Assembly: GCA_012845835.1 (NCBI GenBank)
Contig: JABAKD010000006.1
Span: 6,998,318 to 7,062,317 of the forward strand
DNA length: 64,000 nucleotides
Direction: 5' to 3'
Origin: Undaria pinnatifida
Taxonomy: Eukaryota > Sar > Phaeophyceae > Laminariales > Alariaceae
The translations under genes and the position numbers were made by a program. The notes beneath the pieces were generated by a model that saw only the letters and a list, made by a program, of their open reading frames with translations, had not been told where the DNA came from and ran no database searches. Positions 1-10,419 of this stretch are shown here, piece after piece (the first letter of the stretch is position 1; every line of letters begins with the position of its first letter).

Positions 1-23
1 TTTTCTCCATTCTTCCTTTCTTA

Positions 24-810
24 GGCCATTTCTTACACAGTCGGATTCCGCCAGTCGAAAACGGCCCTTTTCGACTGGATTTTTTTCGCCTGGATTCTTC
101 TCGTCCTTCTTATCGCCAGTCGAGTCGATTTTATAGATTTTGTGCTCTTCCTAGAGGCGGTTGGTGTGAGGGAGTACTGCTGTACGGCAGTCGAAATCGG
201 TTGGCAGCTCTGTGCTTCGCAATTTCTCCGCGAGCAACGGCTCGACGAACCCTCGTCCCAGCGAGTTGGTGGCTTTGGGCTTAGCCGAAAGCCGCCAAAG
301 CTACTTTCATGGAGTTGCACTCAGCCGAGAGCCGCCAAGGCTACAGCAGGCGCATCCGTTGTTGGCAGCATGGGATCGATACCGCGCGCTGCTGCCGTCG
401 TGTGATACACTCTGCTGGCGAGCGGAACTAGGAATGCGCCACGCTGACTTGCTGCGAGAAGCAACAAACAGCAGTGATAGCCAAGCCAGCGTCAGCGCTT
501 GGATGATACTGCTGTGTGGTACCTGGTATGGGTGTATGGCCGTGTGGCCGTGTGGGTGTGTGTTTGGTGGTGGGATGAGCGATGCGATCGGTTCAAAAAA
601 CACGCGTAAAACTTTGTCGACTGAGTTTTTCGACTGAGGATCCAGTCGAAAAAGTCGAGTTTTTCGACTGGATCCGCCAGTCGGAATTCTCAGTCAAAAA
701 AAAGTTGAGTCGAAAAAGCCCTTTGTCGACTGTGTAAGAAAGCCCGATTTTGGGCTCCAGTCGAAAAAGGCCGTTTTCGACTGCCAAATCCGACTGTATA
801 AGAAATGGGC
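24..810. mobile_element. Non-autonomous PIF/Harbinger-like DNA transposon
   Basis: The two ends form terminal inverted repeats of about 56 bp: the left end begins GGCCATTTCTTACACAGTCG and the reverse complement of the right end begins GCCCATTTCTTATACAGTCG, and the similarity continues through a TCGAAAACGGCC block to TCGACTGGA. The element is flanked by TTA on both sides (21-23 and 811-813), which fits the 3-bp TWA target duplication known for PIF/Harbinger elements. The interior repeats the TCGACTGG word many times near both ends but contains no recognisable transposase; short frames inside it are not protein-like. At 787 bp it is best read as an internally deleted passenger. The superfamily call rests on target size and end sequence only. 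Confidence 0.75.
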
Positions 811-1450
811 TTATTATTGTCGTTTCTTTTTTTCATTTTCCTCCCCCTTTTGTTGCCAATAGTCTGGTGTGCTGTCTTGTATCTTGTTTTGCCGCGTGTT
901 CATGTGGCGGTTCACGGCATGGCCAAATCACCTTGCTGTATTTGCGTACTGCATTTGCTATAATGTGTGTTTGTCTCGTAGTCTCTGACGACAGAGCTAG
1001 TCTCGATTAATAGGAGGCGTCGGCATTGACACTGGTTGTGCTGGATGTAGATGGGTGGAAATATCAGTATAATGTCAAGAACACACACATCCTCTACCTC
1101 CTCTACCTCAGCAGCCAGGACCGGGCCTCCTTTGTATGGCACCCTGTGACCTGTGATGCAACCATGTGATCCGGTGACACGTATTCCTATCAAAAGTTAA
1201 AGTTCAACCAAAAAGTGAAATACCACTAAGGACTTAAATATAATGACTGTTTTAAATGCATATGAATGTACATATGAATATTACACCAGTCCTTAATTTT
1301 CCGTCCACTTTGTATACATCAGTTGCTCTAAAACATGTGCACTGCTGTGCAAAAACGGGCACATGCCTCGTATATGATACCGTACGAGACACACATGCTA
1401 CGCACGTACGCCGCACGCAAGCACACCCATAATGCAGTAGTAGGTCTCAC
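811..1450 (-). other. Probable Nudix gene intron or downstream region carrying a dispersed repeat (J)
   Basis: This stretch lies 3' of the Nudix exon on its strand and is probably its first intron, continuing off the left edge. No further Nudix exon with the GX5EX7REUXEEXGU signature could be found here. About 905-1090 matches 47505-47690 in the same orientation (shared words include CATGGCCAAA, GTTGTGCTGGATG and GGGTGGAAA), so it is a dispersed repeat of unknown class. Confidence 0.4.
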
Positions 1451-1558
1451 CATCTCCGCGCGGCGAGCAGAGCTGACGACCTTATTGTTTGTCTCGTCCA
1501 CTATCGCGACCATCTCGTCAGCATCCAAGCCCTTCTCCGGGTTAGCCACAGCCGCCAT
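1451..1558 (-). CDS. Nudix hydrolase, first coding exon (partial gene running off the left edge)
   Basis: Thirty-six codons read MAAVANPEKGLDADEM and onward to DETNNKVV and ARRAEM, followed at once by a GTGAGA splice donor (1450 downward), phase 0. The pattern DEMVAIVDE...NNKVV..ARRAEM matches the N-terminal lead of Nudix enzymes of the isopentenyl-diphosphate-isomerase-like/YfcD type, where the next residues are usually R..(L)(W/R)HRATY. The catalytic Nudix box is in later exons outside the window, so the substrate cannot be predicted. The ATG at 1558 is chosen because homology begins just after it; an in-frame ATG at 1687 would add 43 unrelated residues, possibly a targeting extension or simply 5' UTR. 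It is transcribed away from the EGF-like gene. Confidence 0.65.
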
Positions 1559-2271
1559 GATTGATGCAGGTAGCAAGGCCGGAGGCTCCACTGACTGGTA
1601 GGTAGACTCCGTCAATCCCTTCCCCTCAAAAGTGATCCGCTTCCCTCGAGCCTTTCTTGTTCGATCCCTCCAGTGATGCGAGCACACGGCAGCACGCAGA
1701 AGCAGACACGCTCAAACTCAGTCTCAGAACAGCAGTAAGAGGTAGCAAGCTTGAGGCAAAGAAATCCGCAGTCGGCACAACCTATCGTCGCGGACAAATA
1801 CACTACGTGACCGTAGTTGACGTTTTGACTGACTGGATTTAAATATCAAATATAATATATCAAGTCCCAGATATATCTTGACGCGTCCTTGACCCCTTCG
1901 CAATGACCCATCTCCCAGCAACTTCGCTCTCGGGCTATCTTGGTGCGGGGGGACTTGACCAATCACGATAATCTGATTAGAAAAAAAACGGTTTCGTGGG
2001 GAAACCGCAATCTCTTGTTGCGATTGCAATTTGCCTTGCATTGCGGCGTGAAATCCTACGTGAGGTGTGAATCTCTGAGGCGTCAGAGCTTAGACCTGAG
2101 ACTTCTGGGTGGAGCGCACTCGTCACAGCACAGACCCTTTGCCTCGCTCCGAGTTCCTGCTATCCCCTGCTTCCGTGCCAAGCAGGGCTGTCCGATCAAA
2201 GGAGCTGGCAATTGAACAGTCGTGGATTTCGTGGATAGCTAAGCTCAAAGAATCGACCTGCAACAAGAACA
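1559..2271. promoter_or_regulatory. Divergent upstream region shared by the Nudix and EGF-like genes
   Basis: The two start codons point away from each other across about 713 bp, so both promoters and 5' UTRs must lie here or in unseen upstream exons. I see no confident TATA box at a fixed distance; an AT-rich stretch at about 1840-1865 is the only obvious low-melting segment. None of the repeat families described elsewhere in the window was recognised here, which fits retained regulatory function. Confidence 0.4.
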
Positions 2272-2456
2272 ATGATTATGTCGAAGTTCTCCTCCGTTCT
2301 CGTCCTTGCTCTCGTGAGCACGGCCTCGGCGTACTGCCCAAACTCCTGCAGCGGGCACGGGTCGTGCGGGACCAACGACCAGTGCACGTGCTACCTCCGC
2401 CCTAACGGGGACGCCGCATGGCAGGGAGCGGACTGCTCGCTCCGGACATGCCCAAA
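2272..2456 (+). CDS. Secreted EGF-like repeat protein, exon 1
   Basis: This exon supplies residues 1-61 and two bases of codon 62. Residues 1-20 ([20 protein letters not shown]) are a typical signal peptide with an ASA-Y cleavage site, and residues 22-60 form the first EGF-like module (C22, C26, C32, C38, C40, C55, C60, with the SGHGSC motif). A second in-frame ATG at 2278 (MSKFSS) could equally start the protein without changing the signal peptide core. The exon ends at CCCAAA followed by GTGAGT, and the stop codon reached by reading through lies inside that donor. Proteins of this pattern are common in stramenopiles and act outside the cell or at its surface; the ligand is unknown. Confidence 0.8.
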
Positions 2457-3616
2457 GTGAGTTGCAGCGTCGTCGTGGCATGACACCATGCCAACATGGT
2501 CGTAAATATAGGTGCCGTTATAATTTTATTATGATTATAAAATGTGTATTAAATTAAAGTCTAAGTTGATACAGCAGTGGACGGAACCCGCACCCGAACC
2601 CGAAAAGCACGTACCGACAAGCCTAGTGACGGCGTCGCAACGCAAGGGGTGGACTCATGGCTGGGCGTGTCTCTTCTCGAACGAATGACTCACCTCTGAT
2701 GTCGGCTGCAGCTCGCGGCTGGCTGTCGGCGATGCAAAATCTACCTGGGTCGTCAATAACTAATATAGCGGATGACAGATTGCCGAAATTGTGGAGACAT
2801 GAAAAACGACACAAAACCGGCCATTCATACGATGTCTGAAGTGTTCTCGTACCAGAATCCGGACGTACGTCTCATACTTCTCAAGTACCAAGTAGGGGGT
2901 TTTGGAGCAGGCAGGGTATCCGCAATGCAGCAGCACAGCGCAGATGCGGCGCAACTACTGCTGTGTGATACTTCTTGCTGTTCGCCCCGCTCGCTGTGGG
3001 CGTGTGTGCCTCTCACCTCCGCATAAATTGTATCCGTGCATCATCGTGGAACCTTACGTGCCTGCACGTGTGCATGATGAATCTTGAGCTGTCTTTCGTG
3101 ACGACAAGGAAGCCCGCTCCCATCCTCCACAGCGTTCCAGTGAATGATTTCCTGGAGCACTAGTCATTCCCTTGCCGACCAGCTACCTGGACCAACAACC
3201 TTCAGGGTTCCTTACTCGTGATCGGCCTCTCGTCGAGCGTACGGGTGGTAGATAGAAATATCCAAACACCCATGCCAAACCTCTCCTCCCCCCCCCTTCA
3301 CAATACGGTGGTGACATGTACCAAGCACTTCGCCCACGCCTGTACGATCAGCTATATTGCTTGCTTCCTCCTGCAGGCTTTCTATTATGACTTGTCTCAG
3401 CATGTGCATTCGTTCCTACCTCCGACGTTGTACTGCACGCAGAAGCTCAAACTTTTCTCGAGTGCTCCTGAAAAAATAACATAAACACCCTCTGTCAAAT
3501 CACACGCTGCCGCAACGTTGTTTCCCCTGCAATCGCCCATGTTGCTTCGCAAAGTTAAATGCACTAGAACGTACGCCACAGCACAGGACGCAGAAAAAAA
3601 TGAATTACTTATCAGA

Positions 3617-4031
3617 CGAAAGCTACGGTAGAAAGAGGTGCATTAATTTTTTTTGGGCTCGTCACCTGAGGAGCTCTATTACCTCTCCTAAAAAGATCTC
3701 GCATACCTCCTCCAAAAACTGACTTGGAGAGAAAACAAAGGTGCCACGGCCCAATGAACGATCGATTCCATGGCCTACAGGTACGCAACGAAAATTATTC
3801 CAAGCGAACAAATTGCAAAAATGAGCGGCCGGTGCATCGCGTGCAGCTTGCGAAGACGAGTATCGAACCTAAAGCGATCTCGATCACAGCTAGCTGACGT
3901 ATTTAGATCTTTGTCGATTTTTTTAGGTAAAAAAAATAAATTCAGACGACTTGGGGGTTAAGGAACTCCCGTTCGTTCAGACAAAATATTTCAGCCAAAA
4001 AACGGTATACCTCTATTTCGTAGCATGCGCG
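3617..4031 (+). mobile_element. Family A TIR element (diverged, with internal insert) inside the intron
   Basis: The left end reads AGCTACGGTAGAAAGAGGTG and the right end GGTATACCTCTATTTCGTAGC, matching the ends of the other family A copies. Diagnostic interior words are present (GGCCTACAGGTACGC, TTGGGGGTTAAGGAACTCCC, TTTCAGCC). About 100 bp near 3830-3940 has no counterpart in other copies and is either an insertion or divergence. Confidence 0.6.
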
Positions 4032-4229
4032 ATGTCAGCACAGAGTACAGCACTCGACACTGCTCGTAAAGTAGCCCCGCATTCACCACTACAAAAACAT
4101 CCCATGCATACGATACCAACTCCAAGTGCTGCGCCGTGGCTTTTTTTTTTTTAGATCCTCCTGGGGATCCGGGTCCGTGGCGTGTTCCGTTAATACGTGG
4201 GTGCAATTCTAAAGGAACGATATTATGGG

Positions 4230-4325
4230 TCAGGGACGCGAGCTAGAGGTATACAATTTTTTTGCTAATTTTTTTCTGAACGAGGCCGCTTCTTAACCCA
4301 AAATCGTCGGAAAAAATGTCATTCT
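4230..4325 (-). mobile_element. Family A element, fragment
   Basis: The words ACGCGAGCTAGAGGTATAC and CTTAACCCAAAATCGTCGG identify one end of a family A copy in reverse orientation. The other half is missing. Confidence 0.5.
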
Positions 4326-5140
4326 TGTTTTTCAATATTATTTGTTGTATCTGGGCGATGGGTTTGCTCAGCGAGTCGCACTTCCGGCTTTCGTCAAAAT
4401 CAGTTACGGGTGAGGTATGTAGAGTAGTTTATCAAGCCACCACCCTTAGAAGGCAAAAAAGAGCCAGTGCACCTCTGCCGTGGCATGCGTCCACACTCAA
4501 GTTCCTAGCATGTGCGAGGCAGGGAGTGGTGTGTCCTACGTGTCGTGCAAAAGTCGAGCCAACTTTTTTCAGTTGGCCCCTAACTTCTAGCTGTGATGCG
4601 TACTTAATTGCTGCTGTGTATCGCCCTCGATTGTTTTTCGTGAATCTCCCCCTCCCCCCCATCCTCCTCATTTTCCTCCGTTGGAATACTCCGGTATACA
4701 GAAGACTCTGATGTCTGTGTGTTTCGGATTCCACCGTCCTTCTCTTCCTCCCCCTTTCTAACGCCCTCCTCCTCCTCCTCTTCCCCCTCCCCATCCTCTG
4801 CCTCTTTTTCATCTCTAACACTATCATCCTCCCTTTCACATACAGCATCATTCTGTCCTTCCTGTCCCTCCTCCATGCCCCATCCCCCCCCCCCTCCTCC
4901 GTCCTCCTCCTTCTCTCGATTTCCATATGTAGCATCCCCCTCTCCCTCACCAGCGTCCTCCTTCTCCTTCTGCCCGTTTCTAACATTATCCTCCCACTCC
5001 CTCCTCCTCCCCTCCCCTCCTCTTGCTCCTCATATTCATCTATCACACCCTCCTCCCCCTTCCCCCCCCCCCCTCCCTCCTCTTCCTCCTCCTCTTCACC
5101 TCTTACACCCTCCCCCCGCCCCCCCCGCCCGGCCCAACAG

Positions 5141-5594
5141 GGGCGCAGCCTGGGCAATGGAGGCAGTAGCGGCGAACAACGCCCACGCCGAGGTCGAGTG
5201 CTCCGCCAAAGGACTTTGCGACCGCACTACAGGCCTCTGCGCGTGCTTCGAAAACTACGAGGGCGTGGCCTGCGAGCGCACCATATGCCCAAACGATTGC
5301 TTTGGCAACGGGTTCTGCTACACCGAGAAACAGCTAGCCGCGGACGCCGGGAGCTCCTACCTCACCCCCTGGGACGCAGAGAAGCAGGTGGGGTGCAAGT
5401 GCGACCTGGGGTTCCGCGGGCCCGACTGCTCTCTGCAGGAGTGCCCTTCGGGGACGGACGTGATGGGAGGGGATGGCGCGACGAAAGGGCGTGACTGCTC
5501 CGGCCGCGGGATCTGCGACTACACTACCGGTTTGTGCGGGTGCTTCATCGGGTATTACGGGACCATGTGCGAGTACCAGACTATCCTCTCTTAA
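5141..5594 (+). CDS. Secreted EGF-like repeat protein, exon 2 (terminal)
   Basis: This exon completes a 212-residue protein ending in CEYQTILS and a TAA. It supplies three further EGF-like modules at residues about 82-111, 115-163 and 181-205, each with paired cysteines and glycine-rich turns (GLCACF, GFRGPDC, GLCGCF). The third module carries a long cysteine-free loop (residues 122-146). There is no transmembrane segment or GPI-like tail, so the product is probably secreted into the wall or matrix. The coding part is GC-rich, unlike the flanks. The open frame extends upstream through the CT tract, but the protein-like sequence begins exactly at the CAG acceptor, which fixes the exon border. 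Confidence 0.8.
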
Positions 5595-6584
5595 GGCGAT
5601 CTGGGAAGAAGGGTTTACACGTCGGCGTCGGCGTCGTCGGGCGAGGGGGGCCTGGGCGAACGCCAGTACTACTCTTTCTTGAGGCGACTTTTTTCCTTAA
5701 GAGGCAACGCGAGGAAAACGGTGTCCATGTCAGGCGGGGGTCCGGTTGGGAATCGCTGTCTTTTTCTTTTATAATAGCGAAACGAAGGAGGGTGCCTGTT
5801 GTGTCGTCATTGCTAACGGGGGGGGGGGGGGGGGTCGGACCGGGTCGTGTGCGATGATATACCGAAACCACCCTCTCATAACACTGCGACGCCAGGGGAA
5901 CTGCGCCGGCGTCATCATCATCGGCACGAACGGGTCCACCTGCGCGCGGGCTACGTTAAGGTTGCCTATGACTCTATCGTACGGCGCACGCGAGCTAGGC
6001 TGTCTATGATCCCACCGACACACGGCACCTGCGGGCTAGGCCTCCATTACTCTTGACATTTGTACGACTCCCTCTTGCAAGCGTTGGGCTGGCAAGCCAG
6101 AGGCGAGCGACACCACTACCGTGTCAGCGTTGGTGGATGCGTGATTCTCCGCTTGGACCAACCTTGTTCCAGCATCATGAACTTACTTTTTGCTCTTTTT
6201 TGTTCGTGGTTGCGCCCCATAGCTATATCACCATTAAGCTGTGGCCATCTGCGTCCACAAAATATCCACGGCCTTTCAAGACTGCCATAGCTGCGGTCAT
6301 TTACTTCCGAGGTCTTCGTTTCCTCCCAACATGCGTTCTTGACAAGCACAGCGGTGAATAGCGAGCGTTTTTTTTTATGCATGTGCCTGGTACAGGGTTT
6401 CGAATGGGGGAGGGGGACGTTGGAGGTTGAGGGGGGGGGGTGAGGGGATGCTTCTTCGCTGGTGAACAATCAATATATCGTACGTACGACTAGAGCTTCC
6501 TGGATGTTTTTTTTTCCCAATGGGAACTCAATTTCACAATGACCACACGGCAGTGGTGAGAAAGCGTTTCGTTTCATTTCTTCC
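5595..6584. other. Region downstream of the EGF-like gene, no further gene seen
   Basis: This should contain the 3' UTR and terminator of the EGF-like gene. I see no clear polyadenylation signal. It includes a run of about 15 G at 5819-5833. The short frames here have no protein-like composition. Confidence 0.4.
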
Positions 6585-7225
6585 CCAAGATTTTATTTCT
6601 AGCGGAGATGCGATATCTGGCTGAGATTTGGTTTCTGCTGATATTTGAAATCTGGCTTGGGATTCGATTTGCTATGGCTGAGAATTTTGATTTCTGGCTG
6701 AGATTGGAGTTCTGGTTGAGGTTTGATTTCTCGCTGAGATTTGATAATCTGGCTGAGATATTAAAACATGTCCAACATTTTTAGTTCTGGCTGAGATTTG
6801 ATTTCTGGACGAGGTTTTGTGCTCTGATCGAGATTTAATTTCTAGCTGTGAGACTCGATTGCTGGCTGAGAATTGATTTTTGGCTGATACTTGAAACCTG
6901 GCTGGCATTTGATTTATTTTGGCAGGGGTTTGATTTCTGGCTGAGATTCGAACTCTGGCTGTGAGCTTCGATTGCTGACTCAGATTTTGATTTCAGGCTG
7001 ACATTTGATTTCTGGATGAGGTGTTTTGGGTTCTGGCCGAGCTTTGATTTCTAGCTGAGATTTAATTTCTGGCTGTGAGATTCGATTGCTGGCTCAGGTT
7101 TTGAGCTCTGGCTGAGATTTGTTTTCTAGCTGAGATTTGATACCTGGCTGTGAGATTCGATTGCTGACTCAGATGTTGATACCTGGCTGATTTGATTTCT
7201 GGCTGTGAGATTTGATTTCAGGCGA
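6585..7225. repeat. Degenerate minisatellite of TGATTTCTGGCTGAGAT-type units
   Basis: About 640 bp are built from imperfect units of 15-20 bp centred on GATTTCTGGCTGAGA, with a longer variant GGCTGTGAGATTCGATTGCT recurring at irregular spacing, suggesting a higher-order unit. The reverse strand reads as ISARNQ-like peptide repeats but with stops and frame changes, so it is treated as non-coding. Confidence 0.75.
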
Positions 7226-7669
7226 AAAGCGAGCGCAGTTTGACGCCGAACGATAGGCAAGGGAGTTTGTTTACTCAAAGCAACCGACGTTTTCTTTTTC
7301 TTTTTTCCCGCAACATCAGGACATTTTTTTGTATATATCAGCGCCTGGTTCGTGCGGTTAAAGCTAATTTTTCTGCAGCCAGCTGCACTGGTACTGTCAG
7401 GCTGCACGTGGGGGAAGGGGGAGAGGGAGATGGAGGGCACTCACTCGCTGATATAATCCACGCCATAATTATCGGCATTTTTTTTAAACCGGCGCGAAAA
7501 AATAAAATCGGCCTTCTTGAAGGAGTCAAGTCAAGGGAAGACGCGAAAAGGGCGGCCCTCACTGGAAGGAATCAAGGATAGAAGTTACTGTGCGATATTC
7601 AAGAGGGATTTACGCGGGTCATGACACAACCCGCCGAATATGTCAGAAGGTTCTAAGAAATTTCGCGGA
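7226..7669. other. Unassigned spacer
   Basis: No gene or repeat family recognised. A short GCGGGTCATGAC...ACCCGCC inverted pair lies near 7613-7634. Confidence 0.3.
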
Positions 7670-7922
7670 AACATGCTACGGTAGAGGTGCGCCATTTTTT
7701 TTCCTTCTGAGCGTGGTGGCTTAAGGAGCTCTTATGTCTCGCCCACAAAACTGATTTTTGAGGGAAAACTGAAATTCCAACCCGATGAGAACAATGCCAT
7801 AGCCTAGGTATATAAAAACATAGATATATGTTGAACAAAGGATGAGTTTTTCAACGACTTTGGGTTAAGGGAGACCGACGATCATTTAGAAAAAAAGTGC
7901 TACCTCCCTCGTAGCACGCATC
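7670..7922 (+). mobile_element. Family A TIR element
   Basis: The left end reads ACATGCTACGGTAGAGGTGC and the right end CTACCTCCCTCGTAGCACGC, forming an inverted repeat. The interior has the family words CTTAAGGAGCTC, GCCATAGCCTAGGTA and ACTTTGGGTTAAGGG. No coding capacity. Confidence 0.7.
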
Positions 7923-8224
7923 CGTGGGTTGGGTGGGGTCGGGTCAGGAGGTGTGTGAAATATCACGGGACTGGTCCAGTGGGATTAAGAAGCTTTCTAG
8001 TTGCCGCGGGTCGGGCCGGATTACCGTACCCTGACTCGATCTCACACGTGAAAAGCAGCCCAGCATCATTCCGTGCTCCGATCGCTTTTCGTTCGTGCGG
8101 TGAAAGGCGACACCACCGACTTTCATTATGCGCCGTGGACCATTGTTATGTATCTGACGGTCTTCCCTCTTGACAAGCTTTTGTACTTCGCGTGCACGAA
8201 AAAGGAACGCTCATTTCAGAGTAA

Positions 8225-8393
8225 ACTGACAACGTGCAACCTGAATGGATAAACCCATCGCCTAGATATACAAAACAAAGCATGTTACAACACATACAAG
8301 AACAAAATCGGACGATTTTGGGTTAGGGAGCTCCCGTCGTTCATTCAGATTTTGTTTTTCCCCGCAAAGATCCTACCTCCATCCTAGCACGGG
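8225..8393 (+). mobile_element. Family A element, 5'-truncated
   Basis: Only the right half is present: CCCATCGCCTAGATATAC, GACGATTTTGGGTTAGGGAG and the terminal CTACCTCCATCCTAGCACG. Confidence 0.55.
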
Positions 8394-8455
8394 TAACGCC
8401 TACATGGATGGCCGCAAGAATAATTTTTTCCAAAAAGATTCTACCATGCTATATT

Positions 8456-8642
8456 TTATTATTTCATTTGCCATCTGACAATGCAGCGTGAGTGTCAAAA
8501 ACCATGAACATGATGAAAGAACACAACAACATCCAGACGAAAGCGTGAAACGATATTTCCAACAACCAAAAACCACGAATACTAGATGTACCTCTCTTTT
8601 CTCCTGGCCCTGCCCCCTCCAGCCGCAAGGAAGGGCCAAGTC
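8456..8642 (+). repeat. Dispersed repeat Q1, copy 1
   Basis: From ATTATTTCATTTGCCATCTG to GGGCCAAGTCC this segment matches 12857-13050 in the same orientation at roughly 85-90 percent by eye. The two copies are 4.4 kb apart with MITEs between. Class unknown. Confidence 0.6.
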
Positions 8643-9528
8643 CTCCCCCCCATACACCTCCGAAGAAGAATCGAACGACAACCCGCTGTCCACATCCTAG
8701 CACGCGTACCGCATACTATTGGAGATGTTACCTGTCAGTAACCATCATGTCGTTTCTTCATAGCAATTATAAGTCATATAGTATACATTACGAGTTGTTC
8801 GTACAACCGACAGTTACAATAAGTCTGTCATATGTCGTTGTCGATGCGGTATTTAGCATGCAGAAGTCTCGGCAGTAATAACTTGGACACATGATGCACA
8901 GCAGCTTACTGGTTAGGCATATCCAAAAGCTGGCACATGCAGTGCGTACGAGCAATGCGGTGCAGTCAAATAATGCGGCGGAATAGCGTACCTGGTACGT
9001 ATAGCAACATTCATGGAATGTGATTGTAGGTTGACTGTCGGGACGTTGACGTAGCTAAGCTCCCAGAAGCAAACCTCAGGGAACGTTGCCATAGGTACGG
9101 TAGACCACGAGCAAGCCTCAGGAAACGTTGCTGTAAGTATATCAGGCAACTGGCACCCGTAGAGTTCATCTGTCCGTAGATTAAGGCATTGTGCTGTCTC
9201 GATCAGGTGATGATCAGGCCCACCTCGATCACTCATTTTCGCTCACCGTCAGCTCTCATCTGCGGAGCAAATCAATCACCAATCAACATATCGGCTTGGG
9301 GTCGCCGACCAACGAACTTCTCCTCTATTCTTCTTTGAAGCTCTTCTACAGGCACACTTAACCGTGAGTCTGCGTTAGCCTCTAAACATTATACATGCTG
9401 TGTCTTGATCGGGTCATCCGCAAGCAAGCCTACCCAAGCGTATACCAGCTACGGGCTGACACACACTACACACCGCCACCAAAAGCTCAACACATACATG
9501 GATGGCCACAAAATCGTCACCAACTCCC
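8643..9528. other. Unassigned spacer
   Basis: No gene seen. At 9050-9135 a short imperfect direct repeat occurs (GAAGCAAACCTCAGGGAACG and GAGCAAGCCTCAGGAAACG). One copy of the TACCTGGTA word lies at 8989-8997. Confidence 0.3.
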
Positions 9529-9780
9529 GAGTCGTTCTACGGTAGCCCCCCCAACTTTTCTTTAACGAAATATCCGGCTTTGAAACCAGCTCCCGGCCGT
9601 ATCTTCTGAAATACGGTGCCCCTTGCCGCCCCGACGACATCGTTCCATAGACCTCTGCAAACATGAAAATGTTTGAGGAGGCTTTTTTCATAGCATCCTC
9701 CCTCGTGATTTTCTAGCAGCCACGGAACGTTCGTTACAGAAAATCGCCGGTTTTGGGGGGGGGCTATCGTTGAAGCAGTC
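9529..9780 (-). mobile_element. Family C MITE, 252 bp
   Basis: The ends are GAGTCGTTCTACGGTAGCC and, in reverse, GACTGCTTCAACGATAGCC. It is flanked by TCCC (left) and CCCC (right), a 4-bp duplication with one mismatch. The interior carries the family words CTTTAACGAAAT, ACCAGCTCCCGGCCGTAT and GACGACATCG. Confidence 0.75.
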
Positions 9781-9819
9781 CCCCCTTGGTTCGGACGGCA
9801 CCTGTGCTAACGGTATAGA

Positions 9820-9885
9820 GGGGCACCATTTTTGCCTTCTAAAGGTGGTGGCTTGAGGAGCTACCAGGTATATGCCTTCTGACGA
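9820..9885 (+). mobile_element. Family A element, left-end fragment
   Basis: ATAGAGGGGCACCATTTTTG and GGTGGTGGCTTGAGGAGCT match the first 60 bp of other A copies. Confidence 0.4.
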
Positions 9886-9886
9886 G

Positions 9887-10419
9887 ACGCGTGCTACGAT
9901 AGGGGTGCACCACTTTTTTTCTTAATACTACCCCTCAATTTGGGAGCTTAAGACCTATATCCCAAAACTGGTTTGGGGAAAAACGAAGCTGCTACCGGAT
10001 GAAAACTCCCATCGCCTTTCGGTACGCGGCGAGAATCATGCAAACAAAAAAATGACCTAGGACATGATTTCGAACGATTTTTGGGTCAAGGAGGCCCGTC
10101 ATTCAGAAACCATTGTTGACTGATTCTGCGATAGCACCCCCCCCCCAAAAAAAACAGCAATTTTCTTTAACGAACGTTTCATGCCTGCTCGACACAAGGA
10201 AGGATGCAATTGAAAACAAAGTATCCATGTATATATTTTTTCTTGTGTGCAAAGGCCTATCGATCGATGACGTCGGGGTGTCGAGAGACACCGTGCTTCA
10301 GGAAATACGACCGGGAGCTGGTTTTGAAACCGGCGATTTCGTTAAAGAAAGGCTTGGGGGGCTACCGTAGAACGACTATGTTTCAGACGAAAAGTGCTAC
10401 CTCTACGGTAGCACGCGTC
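9887..10419 (+). mobile_element. Family A TIR element split by a family C MITE
   Basis: The left part (9887-10117) runs from GACGCGTGCTACGATAGGGG to CATTCAGAAACCATTGTT, and the right part (10379-10419) resumes at TGTTTCAGACGAAAAGTGC and ends CTACGGTAGCACGCGTC. Without the insert the sequence reads as an ordinary A element, where CAGAAACCAT is followed by TTTCAG in the other copies. Confidence 0.75.
10118..10378 (+). mobile_element. Family C MITE nested in family A, 261 bp
   Basis: It begins GACTGATTCTGCGATAGC and ends GCTACCGTAGAACGACTA, and is flanked by TGTT at 10114-10117 and 10379-10382. Its position inside a family A copy shows that it arrived later. Confidence 0.8.

Larger units (their letters stand above)
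2457..5140 (+). other. Intron (2684 bp) of the EGF-like gene, with TE remnants and a CT tract
   Basis: The donor is GTGAGT and the acceptor is CCCAACAG. Joining 2456 to 5141 restores codon 62 (AAG) and continues the conserved run TCPKGAAWA. Between 4640 and 5130 the plus strand is almost pure C and T with interruptions, an exceptionally long polypyrimidine tract. The intron also holds a family A element (3617-4031) and an A fragment (4230-4325). About 2460-3610 has no recognisable feature. Confidence 0.75.

Noticed and set aside
1328-1687. Single-exon 119-codon minus-strand protein
   Set aside because: Only 36 codons resemble a protein family; they are bordered by a start codon and a GTGAGA donor, so the longer frame is read-through.
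4432-5157. 241-codon minus-strand frame rich in E, R, G
   Set aside because: It is the complement of the intron's pyrimidine tract; its composition follows from GA-rich sequence.
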